Assembly: GCA_029557965.1 (NCBI GenBank)
Contig: JAKQIM010000028.1
Span: 1-56,122, forward strand
Direction: 5' to 3'
Length of the DNA stretch: 56,122 nt
Source of the DNA: Chloroflexota bacterium
Lineage (GTDB): Bacteria; Chloroflexota; Anaerolineae; Anaerolineales; UBA4823
Made by a program: the position numbers and the translations under genes. The notes beneath the pieces are model-generated. The model searched no databases. It had not been told where the DNA came from and saw only the letters and a program-made list of their open reading frames with translations. Below, one piece after another: positions 24,534 through 32,704 of this stretch. The number at the start of each line of letters is the position of its first letter. Positions within the stretch are counted from its first letter, which is position 1.

Positions 24534-27418
24534 CAACTGCGGGCCGTTTTCTTGGGATCCGGTTCGGGCGGCGCGCAGCGCTCGATGCCAAACGTCACCC
24601 GTTCGCCGTCAAACTCGGCCATGGTGAAGACGCGTTTCTCGCGCTCGGCGCTGGGCTGAAGGGATTCGTCATCGAAGCGCTGGATGTCACTGCATCGGGT
24701 TTCGGCCATCACCAGGCTCCGGCAAGCTTCAATGGCTTCGGCCAGGCGCGGCGTGGCATTCACAAAGAGACGGATCGGCTCACCCGGCTCAAATTCAGAG
24801 CGGCGACGGAAGTCCAGCACCCGCTGGATGAACTCTGCGGCCAGGCCGGCATGTGTTAGCTCGGGGGTCAGGCGGATATCCAACGCCAGGGCCGCCTCTG
24901 GCAGCACAGCGCTGCACCAATCGGGCGCGGCTTCGCCGCTCAAGCCTTCTCCAGCCTGCAGGGCTTGCACGTTCAGTGCCGCTTTGAGCAGTTCTGCATG
25001 TTCGACTGCCAGGCGTTCTGCTTCGGGCGCAGCCAGGCGTGCCAGGGCCAGGGGCTGGCGGGGTGAAATGCCCGCCTCTGCGCGGGCCTGCTTGCCCAGC
25101 GTGCCCCACTTGCGCAGCAGGGCCATATCCATCTCCAAGTCGGGGGCCTGTGCCTCGCTGGCGGGCGGCCATTCTTCCAGCATGATCGAAGCAGGGGCCT
25201 CAATGCGCTCGAACCGCACCAGCTTTTGGAACAGCTCCTCAGCCAAGAAAGGCGCAAACGGTGCCAGGATGGCGCTCAAAACCTGGACTGCCTTTCGCAG
25301 GGTGGGCGCGGTGGCGCTGGTTTGGGGCCGCGCCAGGCGCAAATACCAGCCGTCCAATTCATCTAAAATAAAGCGGTCCAACAGCCTGGTCGCCTCGCCC
25401 ACATCGCCCTGTTCCATGGCTCCTGTGACCTCAGCGGCGGCGGCCCCCAGGCGTGAGAGTAACCAGGCATCCAGCGCCTCGGCCGGCCTGTCTGCCGGTG
25501 CTTTCTCGTCTTCGTGGGCAGCCAGGATGGCCTGTACCTCGCGCAGCACCTGCAAAGCGGTCTTGCCGGCAGGGGCTGCTTCTGCCTCGCTGGTTGTGGG
25601 TAAAGATTGGCCCAGGTACAGCGACCAGCGCAGCGCGTCGGCGCTTTGCTTGCGCAGGGTCTCTAACAGGTCGGGGCCGTTGTCTGGTTCGTTCAGCGGG
25701 CTGAAGAGCGCCTGGTAGCTGCATTCTTGCCCGGTGAGCAGGGCCGTGAGGGTGCTCATCGCAATCAGCCACAGGTACCCGTCTTCTCCGCCCGCGCAGG
25801 CGGTGCGCCCGGCTTGCCCGGTGCCCAGGTAAAAGGGCAGGGCGCCCAGTTCCAGCCATTCATCCAATACGCCTGCCGCCCGCTGCAGCCGCCCGCCGCA
25901 AGCCGGGCATGGGAACTGTAAGCGGTCTAGAGTGGAGGCGTGCAAATCATTGATCTTCAATGCCCGCCCAGCCAACTGCGCCAGCTCATCCAGCGAGCCT
26001 GGCACATGGCGGGCGGCGCACTGGCTGCATTCCCAAATGGGCAGCGGCACACCCCAGCCGCGCTCTCGGCTGATCAGCCAATCTCCTGGCAAGCAAGCTG
26101 TGAGCGGTGCGCTCCCTTCTCGGTCAGGTTGGATCAGGGTCCGGTTGTTCAAGGCTTCGAGCGCAGGCCGGGCCTGCTCCATGCGCAAATACCAGCCCCG
26201 CCCTTGGCGATAGTGCAGTTGGGTGCCGCAGTAGCGGCAGGTCGGCACAGATTGGGACTGGCTTTCTACCTGGTAAAGCAGCCCGCGCCCATCCAGGTCT
26301 TGCAAGATCAACGGCTCAACAGCCTGGAAGTGGATGCCGCGCCAGGGCAAGATCTCAGACCGGAAGGTACCGTCTGCTGCCAGGATCTCAAAGCTGGGCA
26401 GGCCGCGCTCGCCAGCCAGTGCGGCAGCGTGCGGTTCGCAGGCTGGGGCCAATGAAAGCAGCCCGCTGCCCTGTGCTGTGCTGGCTTCGCTGTCCATGAC
26501 CACGAAATAAGCCGGCTTTTCGGGCAATAAGAAGGTAAAGAGTGGGCGGTAGCGCAGCCCTTTGAGGTGTTGGCCTTTGAAGCTTTCGTACACGCGCACC
26601 TTCGTCGGCCCAAAAACGGCCTCTACGCGGCTGCGCGCCAGGATGAGCTTCTCTTTGCCGCCCTCGGGCAGCTCGTGCTCGACAATGACGAAGGTCTCGT
26701 CAGGATTGGCGGCTACGGCGCTGTTGGCGGGCAGCATCCAGGGCGCCGGGCTCCAGACCAACAGGGAGGTGCTGGGGTCTTCTACCAGCGGCATGCGCAC
26801 GTAAGCCGTGGCTTGTTCTGCTTCTTGCCGCCCCAAGGCGATCTCCCATTCTGAAAGCGGCGTATCGCAACGCCCACAGGTCAGTGCCATGCGTTCTTCT
26901 GCATACAGCAGATCTTTCTCCGACAGGGCTTTTACCACCTCCCATACCGCCAGGAGGTAGTCGTCATCCAGGGTTGAGAAGGCTTCTTCACCCTGGATCC
27001 AGCAGCCGCTGCGCTCGAAGAAACGTTCCCATTCCAGCGTGTACGTGAATGACACCTTGTGGCAGGCATCATTGAAGCGCGCTTGCCCATAAGCGGCGAT
27101 CTGCTGGCTGGAGGCCAGTCCCAGGCGTCGTTCGGCCTGGGTTTCTACCCGCAGTCCGTGGGCCTGCCAGCCAAAGGGCCGCCGGATGCCCTGGCCGCGC
27201 ATGCGCTGATAACGTACCAGGGCATCTGCCAGCAAGTAAGGCCGCGCTTCAGCCAATCCTGGGCGGGCAAAAGCCGCGGGGGGCTGCTCGAGCAGCAGAT
27301 ACTCAGGGGCCGATGTGAATTGGGAGGCCTTTTGAAAGATGTGGTGGCTCTTCCAAAAGCGCAGCGTTTCTTCTTCTTGCAGGTTGATCTTGAATGGGGA
27401 GGGGGGCATCTTGAACAT
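24533..27418 (-). CDS. Isoleucyl-tRNA synthetase-like protein lacking catalytic signature motifs
   Basis: 961 aa, close to full-length IleRS (about 1000-1100). Homology runs end to end. RYQRMRGQGIRRPFGWQAHG matches the segment after HIGH; ADALRW the segment after KMSKS; LDELDGWYLRLARP and APFAPFLAEELFQKL the anticodon-binding helices; and the C-terminal ribbon follows. But the HxGH motif position (54-57) reads GLAE, and where KMSKS should be (20-25 residues before ADALRW) the text is LFSPLNEPDN. The editing-site TTTPWTLPSN equivalent reads WSPAPWMLPANSAVA. Several CxxC pairs (CGRC, CRYC, CSQC, CPAC) remain. It is very unlikely to make Ile-adenylate, so it is a paralogue rather than the housekeeping enzyme. 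GATAAT lies 6 nt before the ATG. Confidence 0.85.
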   Translation of the reverse strand: MFKMPPSPFKINLQEEETLRFWKSHHIFQKASQFTSAPEYLLLEQPPAAFARPGLAEARPYLLADALVRYQRMRGQGIRRPFGWQAHGLRVETQAERRLGLASSQQIAAYGQARFNDACHKVSFTYTLEWERFFERSGCWIQGEEAFSTLDDDYLLAVWEVVKALSEKDLLYAEERMALTCGRCDTPLSEWEIALGRQEAEQATAYVRMPLVEDPSTSLLVWSPAPWMLPANSAVAANPDETFVIVEHELPEGGKEKLILARSRVEAVFGPTKVRVYESFKGQHLKGLRYRPLFTFLLPEKPAYFVVMDSEASTAQGSGLLSLAPACEPHAAALAGERGLPSFEILAADGTFRSEILPWRGIHFQAVEPLILQDLDGRGLLYQVESQSQSVPTCRYCGTQLHYRQGRGWYLRMEQARPALEALNNRTLIQPDREGSAPLTACLPGDWLISRERGWGVPLPIWECSQCAARHVPGSLDELAQLAGRALKINDLHASTLDRLQFPCPACGGRLQRAAGVLDEWLELGALPFYLGTGQAGRTACAGGEDGYLWLIAMSTLTALLTGQECSYQALFSPLNEPDNGPDLLETLRKQSADALRWSLYLGQSLPTTSEAEAAPAGKTALQVLREVQAILAAHEDEKAPADRPAEALDAWLLSRLGAAAAEVTGAMEQGDVGEATRLLDRFILDELDGWYLRLARPQTSATAPTLRKAVQVLSAILAPFAPFLAEELFQKLVRFERIEAPASIMLEEWPPASEAQAPDLEMDMALLRKWGTLGKQARAEAGISPRQPLALARLAAPEAERLAVEHAELLKAALNVQALQAGEGLSGEAAPDWCSAVLPEAALALDIRLTPELTHAGLAAEFIQRVLDFRRRSEFEPGEPIRLFVNATPRLAEAIEACRSLVMAETRCSDIQRFDDESLQPSAEREKRVFTMAEFDGERVTFGIERCAPPEPDPKKTARS

Positions 27419-27424
27419 AAAATG

Positions 27425-27430
27425 ATTATC
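27425..27430 (-). promoter_or_regulatory. -10 box of the IleRS-like gene
   Basis: GATAAT on the minus strand, 6 nt before the ATG at 27418, with no ribosome-binding site in between: a leaderless candidate. Confidence 0.45.
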
Positions 27431-27464
27431 CTATAGTCGGGCGAGGGCGTCAACTAAAAAGGGG

Positions 27465-27492
27465 TGACTCAAGCCAGTGTTGGGTATATACT
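27465..27492 (+). promoter_or_regulatory. Promoter of the ketopantoate-reductase-like operon
   Basis: GTGACT (27465-27470), a 16-bp spacer and TATACT (27487-27492), 28 nt before the ATG at 27521. The gap 27419-27520 thus holds divergent promoters. Confidence 0.5.
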
Positions 27493-27520
27493 ATAAAAGG
27501 AAACCTGAAAGGAGAAAGCC

Positions 27521-28603
27521 ATGAAAATATTGGTCTATGGTGCTGGCCCCCTGGGCAGCCTGTTTGCAGGGCGGCTGGTAGAAGCCGGGCACGATGTTTC
27601 GCTGTTGGCGCGCGGCAAGCGCCTGGAGCAGTTACGCCAGTACGGCCTGGTGCTGGAAAACGTTCAGACCGGCGAGCAAAGCATTACCTACCCCAACATC
27701 ATCGAACGGCTGGAACCGGAAGACGCCTATGACCTGGTGCTGGTCATCATGCGCAAGAACCGCGTCTATGGGGTCTTGCCGGCCTTGCAGGCCAACCAGC
27801 ATACCCCCAATGTGTTGTTCTTGATGAACAACGCCGCCGGGCCGGGTGAATTTGTTGCCTCCCTGGGGATGAAGCGCGTCCTGGTGGGCTTTCCCAGCTC
27901 AGCCGGTTACCGTAAAGAGCACGTCATGTGTTACCTGGGCGGCTCAGAGGATCGCCTGGTCTCCATTCCCATTGGCGAGGTAGATGGCAGCATCACCGAT
28001 CGCACCTGGATGGTGGCCGATGCCCTGGCGAGCATGTATGGCTACCAGGTGGAGATCCGCACAGATATGGATGCCTGGCTCAAGACCCATGTGGCACTGC
28101 TCATGCCTTCTCTGGCGGCGGCGCTGTATGCTTGCGGAACGGATAATTACCGCCTGGCGCGCACGCGTGACGGAGTGGTGTTGGGGGCACGCGCCATTCG
28201 CGAAGGCTTTAAGGTGCTCAGGGCCCTGCGCGTGCCCATTGTCCCCAAGACCATGAAGCTCTTTGAGCTGCTGCCTGAGCCGCTGCTGGTGCCATATGCC
28301 CGGCGCCTGCTGCAAGCCAAGACGATGGAGACGGCCCTGGTGGGGCATGCCCAGGCGGCCCGGGATGAGATCAAGCACCTGGCGGATGAGTTCCTGGCCC
28401 TGGCTGCGCAGGCCGATGTGCCGATCCCCAATATCCGCCGCCTGTATCCTTATTTCGACCCGGCAACACCGCCCATTCCCGATGGCTCGGCTGAAATCCC
28501 CCTGGATTGGCGCAGTACAGCCGCCCTCCTGGCAGGCACGGCAGGCTTCATCGCCTTGGGCATTGTGGTGGGGAAAGCACTCACCGGTAGAAACCGAGAC
28601 TAA
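27521..28603 (+). CDS. Ketopantoate reductase (ApbA/PanE) family protein with C-terminal membrane helix
   Basis: 360 aa. A good AGGAG lies 6 nt before the ATG. The N-terminus has the NAD(P)-binding glycine motif GAGPLGSLFAGRL and the following LLARG that favours NADP. The central MNNAAGP and the helical C-terminal domain fit ApbA-type reductases. Canonical PanE is about 300 aa; here a 35-residue C-terminal extension ends in a hydrophobic helix (ALLAGTAGFIALGIVVGKAL), so the enzyme may be membrane-bound. The substrate is uncertain: relatives act on ketopantoate and many other 2-oxo or hydroxy acids. It is 13 nt upstream of an ABC ATPase gene, an unusual partner for pantothenate synthesis. Confidence 0.75.
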   Translation: MKILVYGAGPLGSLFAGRLVEAGHDVSLLARGKRLEQLRQYGLVLENVQTGEQSITYPNIIERLEPEDAYDLVLVIMRKNRVYGVLPALQANQHTPNVLFLMNNAAGPGEFVASLGMKRVLVGFPSSAGYRKEHVMCYLGGSEDRLVSIPIGEVDGSITDRTWMVADALASMYGYQVEIRTDMDAWLKTHVALLMPSLAAALYACGTDNYRLARTRDGVVLGARAIREGFKVLRALRVPIVPKTMKLFELLPEPLLVPYARRLLQAKTMETALVGHAQAARDEIKHLADEFLALAAQADVPIPNIRRLYPYFDPATPPIPDGSAEIPLDWRSTAALLAGTAGFIALGIVVGKALTGRNRD

Positions 28604-28616
28604 GAAAGAGGTTCCT

Positions 28617-29516
28617 ATGGAAGAGGCCCCAGCCATCACCATCCAGGGATTGGTCAAGAATTATGGGCGCCTCCAGGCGCTGCGCGGTTTGGATCTGGAA
28701 GTGCGGCGCGGCGAGATCTTCGGTTTTTTGGGCCCCAACGGCGCCGGGAAGACCACCACCATCCGCTGCCTGTTAGATTTGATCTGGCCCAATGGCGGCA
28801 CCCTGCGCGTGTTGGGGATGGACCCCCAGCGCCAATCCCTGGCAGTGCGCACCCGCTGCGGCTACCTGCCCGGAGAGCTGCACATCGAAGACAGCCTCAC
28901 GGTTGAGAAAGCACTGCGTTACCTCAATGATCTGCGCGGCGGCAAGGCAGATTGGTCCTATATCCGCCAACTGGCAGAGCGCCTGGACCTGGGGTTGAAA
29001 ACTCAGGTCAGAAACCTGTCTAAGGGGAATAAACAAAAGGTAGGCGTGGTGCAGGCCCTGATGCACCGCCCAGAACTGCTGTTGTTAGACGAGCCGACCT
29101 CTGGCCTCGATCCACTCATGCAGCAAGAGGTGCTGAGCCTGGTAGCCGAAGCTCGCCTGGCTGGCGCTACGGTTTTTTTCTCGTCTCATATCCTCAGCGA
29201 GGTGCAAGAGATCAGCGACCGGGTGGGCATCATCCGCCAGGGAACGCTGGTGGAAGTGGCCGAAACCCAGGCTTTGATCAAACGCTCACTGCGGCGGGTG
29301 CGCCTGCGTTTCAAGGGCCCTGTGCCGGTCGAAGCGCTGACCGCGCTGCCGGGCGTCAGCCAGCTTGTTCGGGGTGATGGACAAAGCCTGGTCTTGCAGG
29401 TAGAGGGCGAGATGGATGGCCTGATCAAGGCCCTGGCGGCCTTTCCTGTTTTGGATTTTGAAACCGAGCGTCCCAGCCTCGAAGAGATCTTCCTGGCTTA
29501 TTACAGCGGAGGCTGA
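28617..29516 (+). CDS. ABC transporter ATP-binding protein
   Basis: 299 aa from ATG 28617 (AAAGAGG 5 nt upstream); the longer open frame is a shadow of the preceding gene. Walker [15 protein letters not shown] (near 40), signature LSKGNKQKVGVVQAL, Walker B LLLLDEPTSGLDP, and the H-loop SSHIL are all present. The variant signature LSKGNKQ is typical of ABC-2 exporters of the CcmA/NatA type. A C-terminal domain of about 80 residues follows. It pairs with the permease gene whose ATG is 1 nt after this stop. Confidence 0.93.
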   Translation: MEEAPAITIQGLVKNYGRLQALRGLDLEVRRGEIFGFLGPNGAGKTTTIRCLLDLIWPNGGTLRVLGMDPQRQSLAVRTRCGYLPGELHIEDSLTVEKALRYLNDLRGGKADWSYIRQLAERLDLGLKTQVRNLSKGNKQKVGVVQALMHRPELLLLDEPTSGLDPLMQQEVLSLVAEARLAGATVFFSSHILSEVQEISDRVGIIRQGTLVEVAETQALIKRSLRRVRLRFKGPVPVEALTALPGVSQLVRGDGQSLVLQVEGEMDGLIKALAAFPVLDFETERPSLEEIFLAYYSGG

Positions 29517-29517
29517 T

Positions 29518-30342
29518 ATGTGGACCATTTTCCGTCATACACTGGCCCGGATGATTGGCCAGGTGCTTGGTTGGGGCCTTGTCATGGCTTTGCTGGGTTG
29601 GTACATCATTGCGCTGTATGATACCTTTTCTGCGCCCGACTCTCGCCAGGCATTTACACAGATGATGGATGCCTACCCCCCTGAATTGATGAGCTTCTTC
29701 GGCGATATTGGCCGCATCTTTGAGCCGTCTGGATTCATCAACTTCACCGTCTTCTCTTATATGCCGGTGGTATTGGGTATTTTTGCCATCCAGGCGGGCG
29801 GGAGCCTGTTAGCGGGCGATGAAGAAAAAGGCACCCTCGACCTGGTGCTGGCCCACCCGGTCAGCCGCACCGCCTTCTTTGTGGGGCGGGCGGCAGCCTT
29901 TGTGGCTGCCACCTTGTGCATCCTGTTCATCTTTTGGCTGGGCCTGGTGATCCCCCTGCCGCAAACCAGCCTGGCTGTGGGGGTGGGTGAGATGCTGCTG
30001 CCGTTCTTGAGCTTGCTGGGCTTGCTGCTTTTCTTGGGCGCCCTGGCTTTGCTGTTGAGCATGCTGTTGCCCTCGCAGCGCATGGCGGTCCTGGCGGCTG
30101 GCCTGTTGTTGGTTGCCAGCTATATCATCAACTCGCTTGGGCGGATTGACCCCGGCCTGGTGAAACTGGACCCCTACCTGCCCTTGCATTATTACCAGGG
30201 CGGCATGGCGATCGATGGCGTAGAATGGGGCTGGCTGGCAGGCTTATTGGGCTGCGCACTGCTCTTCAGTTTGTTGGCCTGGCGGCTTTTTGAGAAACGC
30301 CAGATCCGTGTCAGCGGCGAGGCCGGGTGGCATCTGCCATAA
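29518..30342 (+). CDS. ABC-2 type transporter permease
   Basis: 274 aa from ATG 29518; GGAGG is 5 nt upstream, inside the end of the ATPase gene. It has six hydrophobic segments: one near residue 15, then YMPVVLGIFAIQAGGSLLAG, AAAFVAATLCILFIFWLGLV, FLSLLGLLLFLGALALLLSM, VLAAGLLLVASYIINSL and LAGLLGCALLFSLLAWRLF. The sequence GDEEKGTLDLVLAHPVSRTAFF between helices 2 and 3 is the coupling element of ABC-2 permeases. Together with the ATPase it would export or expel an unknown substrate; none can be named. Confidence 0.88.
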   Translation: MWTIFRHTLARMIGQVLGWGLVMALLGWYIIALYDTFSAPDSRQAFTQMMDAYPPELMSFFGDIGRIFEPSGFINFTVFSYMPVVLGIFAIQAGGSLLAGDEEKGTLDLVLAHPVSRTAFFVGRAAAFVAATLCILFIFWLGLVIPLPQTSLAVGVGEMLLPFLSLLGLLLFLGALALLLSMLLPSQRMAVLAAGLLLVASYIINSLGRIDPGLVKLDPYLPLHYYQGGMAIDGVEWGWLAGLLGCALLFSLLAWRLFEKRQIRVSGEAGWHLP

Positions 30343-30358
30343 TTCTGCCGGTTTGTGC

Positions 30359-30364
30359 TACAAT
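30359..30364 (+). promoter_or_regulatory. -10 box 7 nt before a start codon
   Basis: TACAAT ends 7 nt before ATG 30372, with no ribosome-binding site between; a leaderless candidate. No clear -35. Confidence 0.4.
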
Positions 30365-30371
30365 TCTGCGC

Positions 30372-31034
30372 ATGACAAACATCCCTGATCTTGGCTACCA
30401 ACTTGCAGAACCGCGTTATCATCATGCGCCGGGCTATCCCCGGGTAGATGTTTATATCCGCACGGCCCCCAGTTACCACCACTTCGATCCCGAAGCCGTG
30501 AACCTGGTGGTTTGCAACCCGGTTTCGGGCGGCGAAGCGCGCGCGGCCCAATCTTTGACCATCTACCACCCCTGGTCTGGCGAAAAACATTACCAGGTGC
30601 TGCCCGGCCCGATCGACATGGTCGACCGCGAGGGGCATAAACGCGATATCTTTACCTTTGGTGGGCAGCTCACTGTCCACGCTACCGACGAATTGACCAT
30701 CCTGACCTTTGAGTCGCCTGCCCCGATCTTGGTGGAGGTGGGCCTGGATACCACAGCCCGCCTCTTGGCTGATGAAACCGAGATCATCCTGGCCCAGCGC
30801 CGCTCGGCCTGGCTGCCAGGCCTGGAAGGTTACGAACAACGCCTGATCCAGGCGCGCCCCGACCAATTGTACGCGGCTTGTCTTAAGGCCTTGCACGAGC
30901 GCTTCCTCGACCTGCGTCAGTGCGGCGAAGAGACAGCCCAAGATTTTTGCAACTTTATCCACGGTGAGATCTCAGCCCTCGATGAACAAGGCGAATGGCC
31001 TGTTATTCTTCCGAGCATTGAAGACTTGCTCTAG
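30372..31034 (+). CDS. Conserved-looking protein of unknown function
   Basis: 220 aa from ATG 30372. It is soluble, with no signal or membrane segment, and has many His/Tyr in the N-terminal third (PRYHHAPGYPRVDVYIRTAP, SYHHFDPEAVN). The middle is mostly beta-strand-like (KRDIFTFGGQLTVHATDELT); a helical C-terminus holds a CGEETAQDFCNF segment. I do not recognise a family. It follows the ABC-2 genes by 29 nt but seems to have its own start signal. The dispersed repeat lies behind it. Confidence 0.6.
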   Translation: MTNIPDLGYQLAEPRYHHAPGYPRVDVYIRTAPSYHHFDPEAVNLVVCNPVSGGEARAAQSLTIYHPWSGEKHYQVLPGPIDMVDREGHKRDIFTFGGQLTVHATDELTILTFESPAPILVEVGLDTTARLLADETEIILAQRRSAWLPGLEGYEQRLIQARPDQLYAACLKALHERFLDLRQCGEETAQDFCNFIHGEISALDEQGEWPVILPSIEDLL

Positions 31035-31064
31035 CTATTGATTCTCGCCGTATTTATGGGATAA

Positions 31065-31172
31065 TTAACACGAGTCCGGGATAAGGGTTTGGGGGTTGTT
31101 GTGGGCGGCCAAGCCGCCCACAACAACCCCCAAATAGCCGCTTATTCTGCTAATCCGCACTCATGTTATTAA
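31065..31172. repeat. Dispersed palindromic element, copy 1
   Basis: The outer inverted repeat is TTAACACGAGTCCGGGATAA at the left and CTAATCCGCACTCATGTTAT at the right. In the middle, 31088-31109 and 31113-31134 form a perfect 22-bp stem with a CAA loop (arm begins TTTGGGGGTTGTTGTGGG). It occupies most of the 173-nt gap 31035-31207 and could also end transcription of the upstream gene. A second copy is at 43846-43962. Confidence 0.85.
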
Positions 31173-31207
31173 GTTAGGTCCGTTTTTCATAGTGGAGGGC
31201 TAGAAAG

Positions 31208-31888
31208 ATGGCGTCCAACCCAAAAACCTTGATGGATTTGAAGACTTACCTGCTGGCGGGACGGGCAGATATCGATGTCTTGAATTACTACAAGGGCGTG
31301 CCTTTCTTGTGCAAGGCGGCCTTTCCAAAGATCATTGACGAGACCATTACCTTCACGCTCCAAACCCCCAATTCGATCCTGCTTCACCCGGGTGGGGTAA
31401 CCACCTTGTTGAGCGACGGCTTGCTTGACCCCATCCTGGCACACGTGCGCTCCTTCGACGTGCTGACCAGCGTGGTCGAGCTGGCCGATTTCACCTACAC
31501 CCCGCCTCGCATTGGCAACCGGCGCGAGGTGCGCGTGGAGCCTGAAGAAATGATCCCCGTTGCGATCACGCGCGGCGACCAGGAATACCAGGGTCTGTTG
31601 TGCGACGTGTCTATGGGCGGCGCCGGCATTCATGTGGAAGATGCCGAGCTGTTCAAGCGAGGGGAGACTATTCGTGTAGCCTTCACCTTGCCCAACGGTC
31701 AGGCCCGGCAAAGCGGGCAGATCGTGCGCTCTTCAGATGATGAAGACACCTGCCGCCTGGCGCTTAACTTTACCGGCACCTCCCCCGACCAACCCCTGGT
31801 AATGCGTTATATCTTTGAGCGGCGCGAGCAGATCCGTTCTGAAGTCATCCGCATGTACGAGACGGCCTTGAAACAGGCCCGGCAGTAA
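31208..31888 (+). CDS. PilZ domain protein (probable cyclic-di-GMP receptor)
   Basis: 226 aa. An N-terminal domain of about 100 residues ([20 protein letters not shown]) precedes a C-terminal PilZ domain. The c-di-GMP-binding signatures are present: RREVR near residue 100 (RxxxR) and [11 protein letters not shown] near 137 (DxSxxG). PilZ proteins change motility, secretion or polysaccharide output when c-di-GMP binds; the effect here is unknown. The N-terminal domain resembles the YcgR-N type only in position. A weak purine-rich site precedes the ATG. It is followed 35 nt later by ppgK. Confidence 0.82.
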   Translation: MASNPKTLMDLKTYLLAGRADIDVLNYYKGVPFLCKAAFPKIIDETITFTLQTPNSILLHPGGVTTLLSDGLLDPILAHVRSFDVLTSVVELADFTYTPPRIGNRREVRVEPEEMIPVAITRGDQEYQGLLCDVSMGGAGIHVEDAELFKRGETIRVAFTLPNGQARQSGQIVRSSDDEDTCRLALNFTGTSPDQPLVMRYIFERREQIRSEVIRMYETALKQARQ

Positions 31889-31923
31889 AACCCATTTCTA
31901 AGACCATACCTGGAGGCAAAAAA

Positions 31924-32673
31924 ATGGACACACATCCTGCCCATGTTTTGGGCATTGATATTGGCGGCTCAGGCATCAAGGGCGCGCCGGTAGATATTCA
32001 TACGGGGACTCTGCTTGCCCCGCGTCACCGCTTGCTCACCCCCGACCCTGCCAAGCCGGGCAACGTGGCTCAGGTGGTGACCGAGATCGTGCGCCATTTT
32101 GATTGGGACGGGCCCGTTGGCTGTGGTTTCCCGGGTGTGGTACGCGCCGGGGTCACCCTGACGGCCGCCAATGTACACAAACAATGGGTGGGGGCCGATG
32201 CCGCGGCACTGCTCAGCCAGGCCACTGGCTGCCCGGTGCGCATGGTCAATGATGCGGATGCGGCTGGCATGGCAGAGATGACCTTCGGGGCCGGCAAAGG
32301 CCACCAGGGTGTGGTGCTGTTGGTCACGGTGGGCACCGGGTTGGGGACGGCACTCTTTGTGGATGGCAAGCTGGTGCCGAATACCGAGCTGGGGCATATC
32401 CAGATCGAAGGCGTGGATGCAGAAACGCGCGCCTCAGATGCCGCCCGCAAACGCGATGACCTCTCCTGGAAAAAGTGGGCCGCCCGCTTGAATGATTACC
32501 TGCATACCCTGGAACGCCTGCTGTGGCCCGACCTGATCATCCTGGGCGGCGGGGCAGTCAAGAAGCAGGCAGAATTCATGCCCCTGCTAACGCTTGCCGC
32601 GCCGGTTGTCCCGGCGCAGTTGGGCAACGATGCTGGGATCGTGGGGGCGGCCCTGGCAGGGGTGGTGCCTTAA
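31924..32673 (+). CDS. ppgK: Polyphosphate glucokinase (ROK family)
   Basis: 249 aa, the usual length. GGAGGC lies 7 nt before the ATG. Motifs: phosphate-1 [16 protein letters not shown], the DNDA-type catalytic region [12 protein letters not shown] (catalytic Asp), the second phosphate loop [12 protein letters not shown] and ELGHIQIEG. The closeness to characterised strictly polyphosphate/ATP glucokinases is in GIKGAPVD and NTELGH. It phosphorylates glucose to glucose-6-phosphate in the cytoplasm using polyphosphate, ATP or both. No zinc-binding ROK cysteines are present, as expected for this subgroup. Confidence 0.85.
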   Translation: MDTHPAHVLGIDIGGSGIKGAPVDIHTGTLLAPRHRLLTPDPAKPGNVAQVVTEIVRHFDWDGPVGCGFPGVVRAGVTLTAANVHKQWVGADAAALLSQATGCPVRMVNDADAAGMAEMTFGAGKGHQGVVLLVTVGTGLGTALFVDGKLVPNTELGHIQIEGVDAETRASDAARKRDDLSWKKWAARLNDYLHTLERLLWPDLIILGGGAVKKQAEFMPLLTLAAPVVPAQLGNDAGIVGAALAGVVP

Positions 32674-32704
32674 GGGCCAATGTTTCTGCGGCTAGTGTTC
32701 GCTT

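Noticed and set aside
24533-27418. Reading the IleRS-like gene as the housekeeping ileS
   Set aside because: HIGH and KMSKS motifs and the editing core are all replaced, which no active IleRS would tolerate.
28263-28616. N-terminal extension of the ABC ATPase frame
   Set aside because: It lies inside the reductase gene in another frame. A good ribosome site precedes the ATG at 28617.
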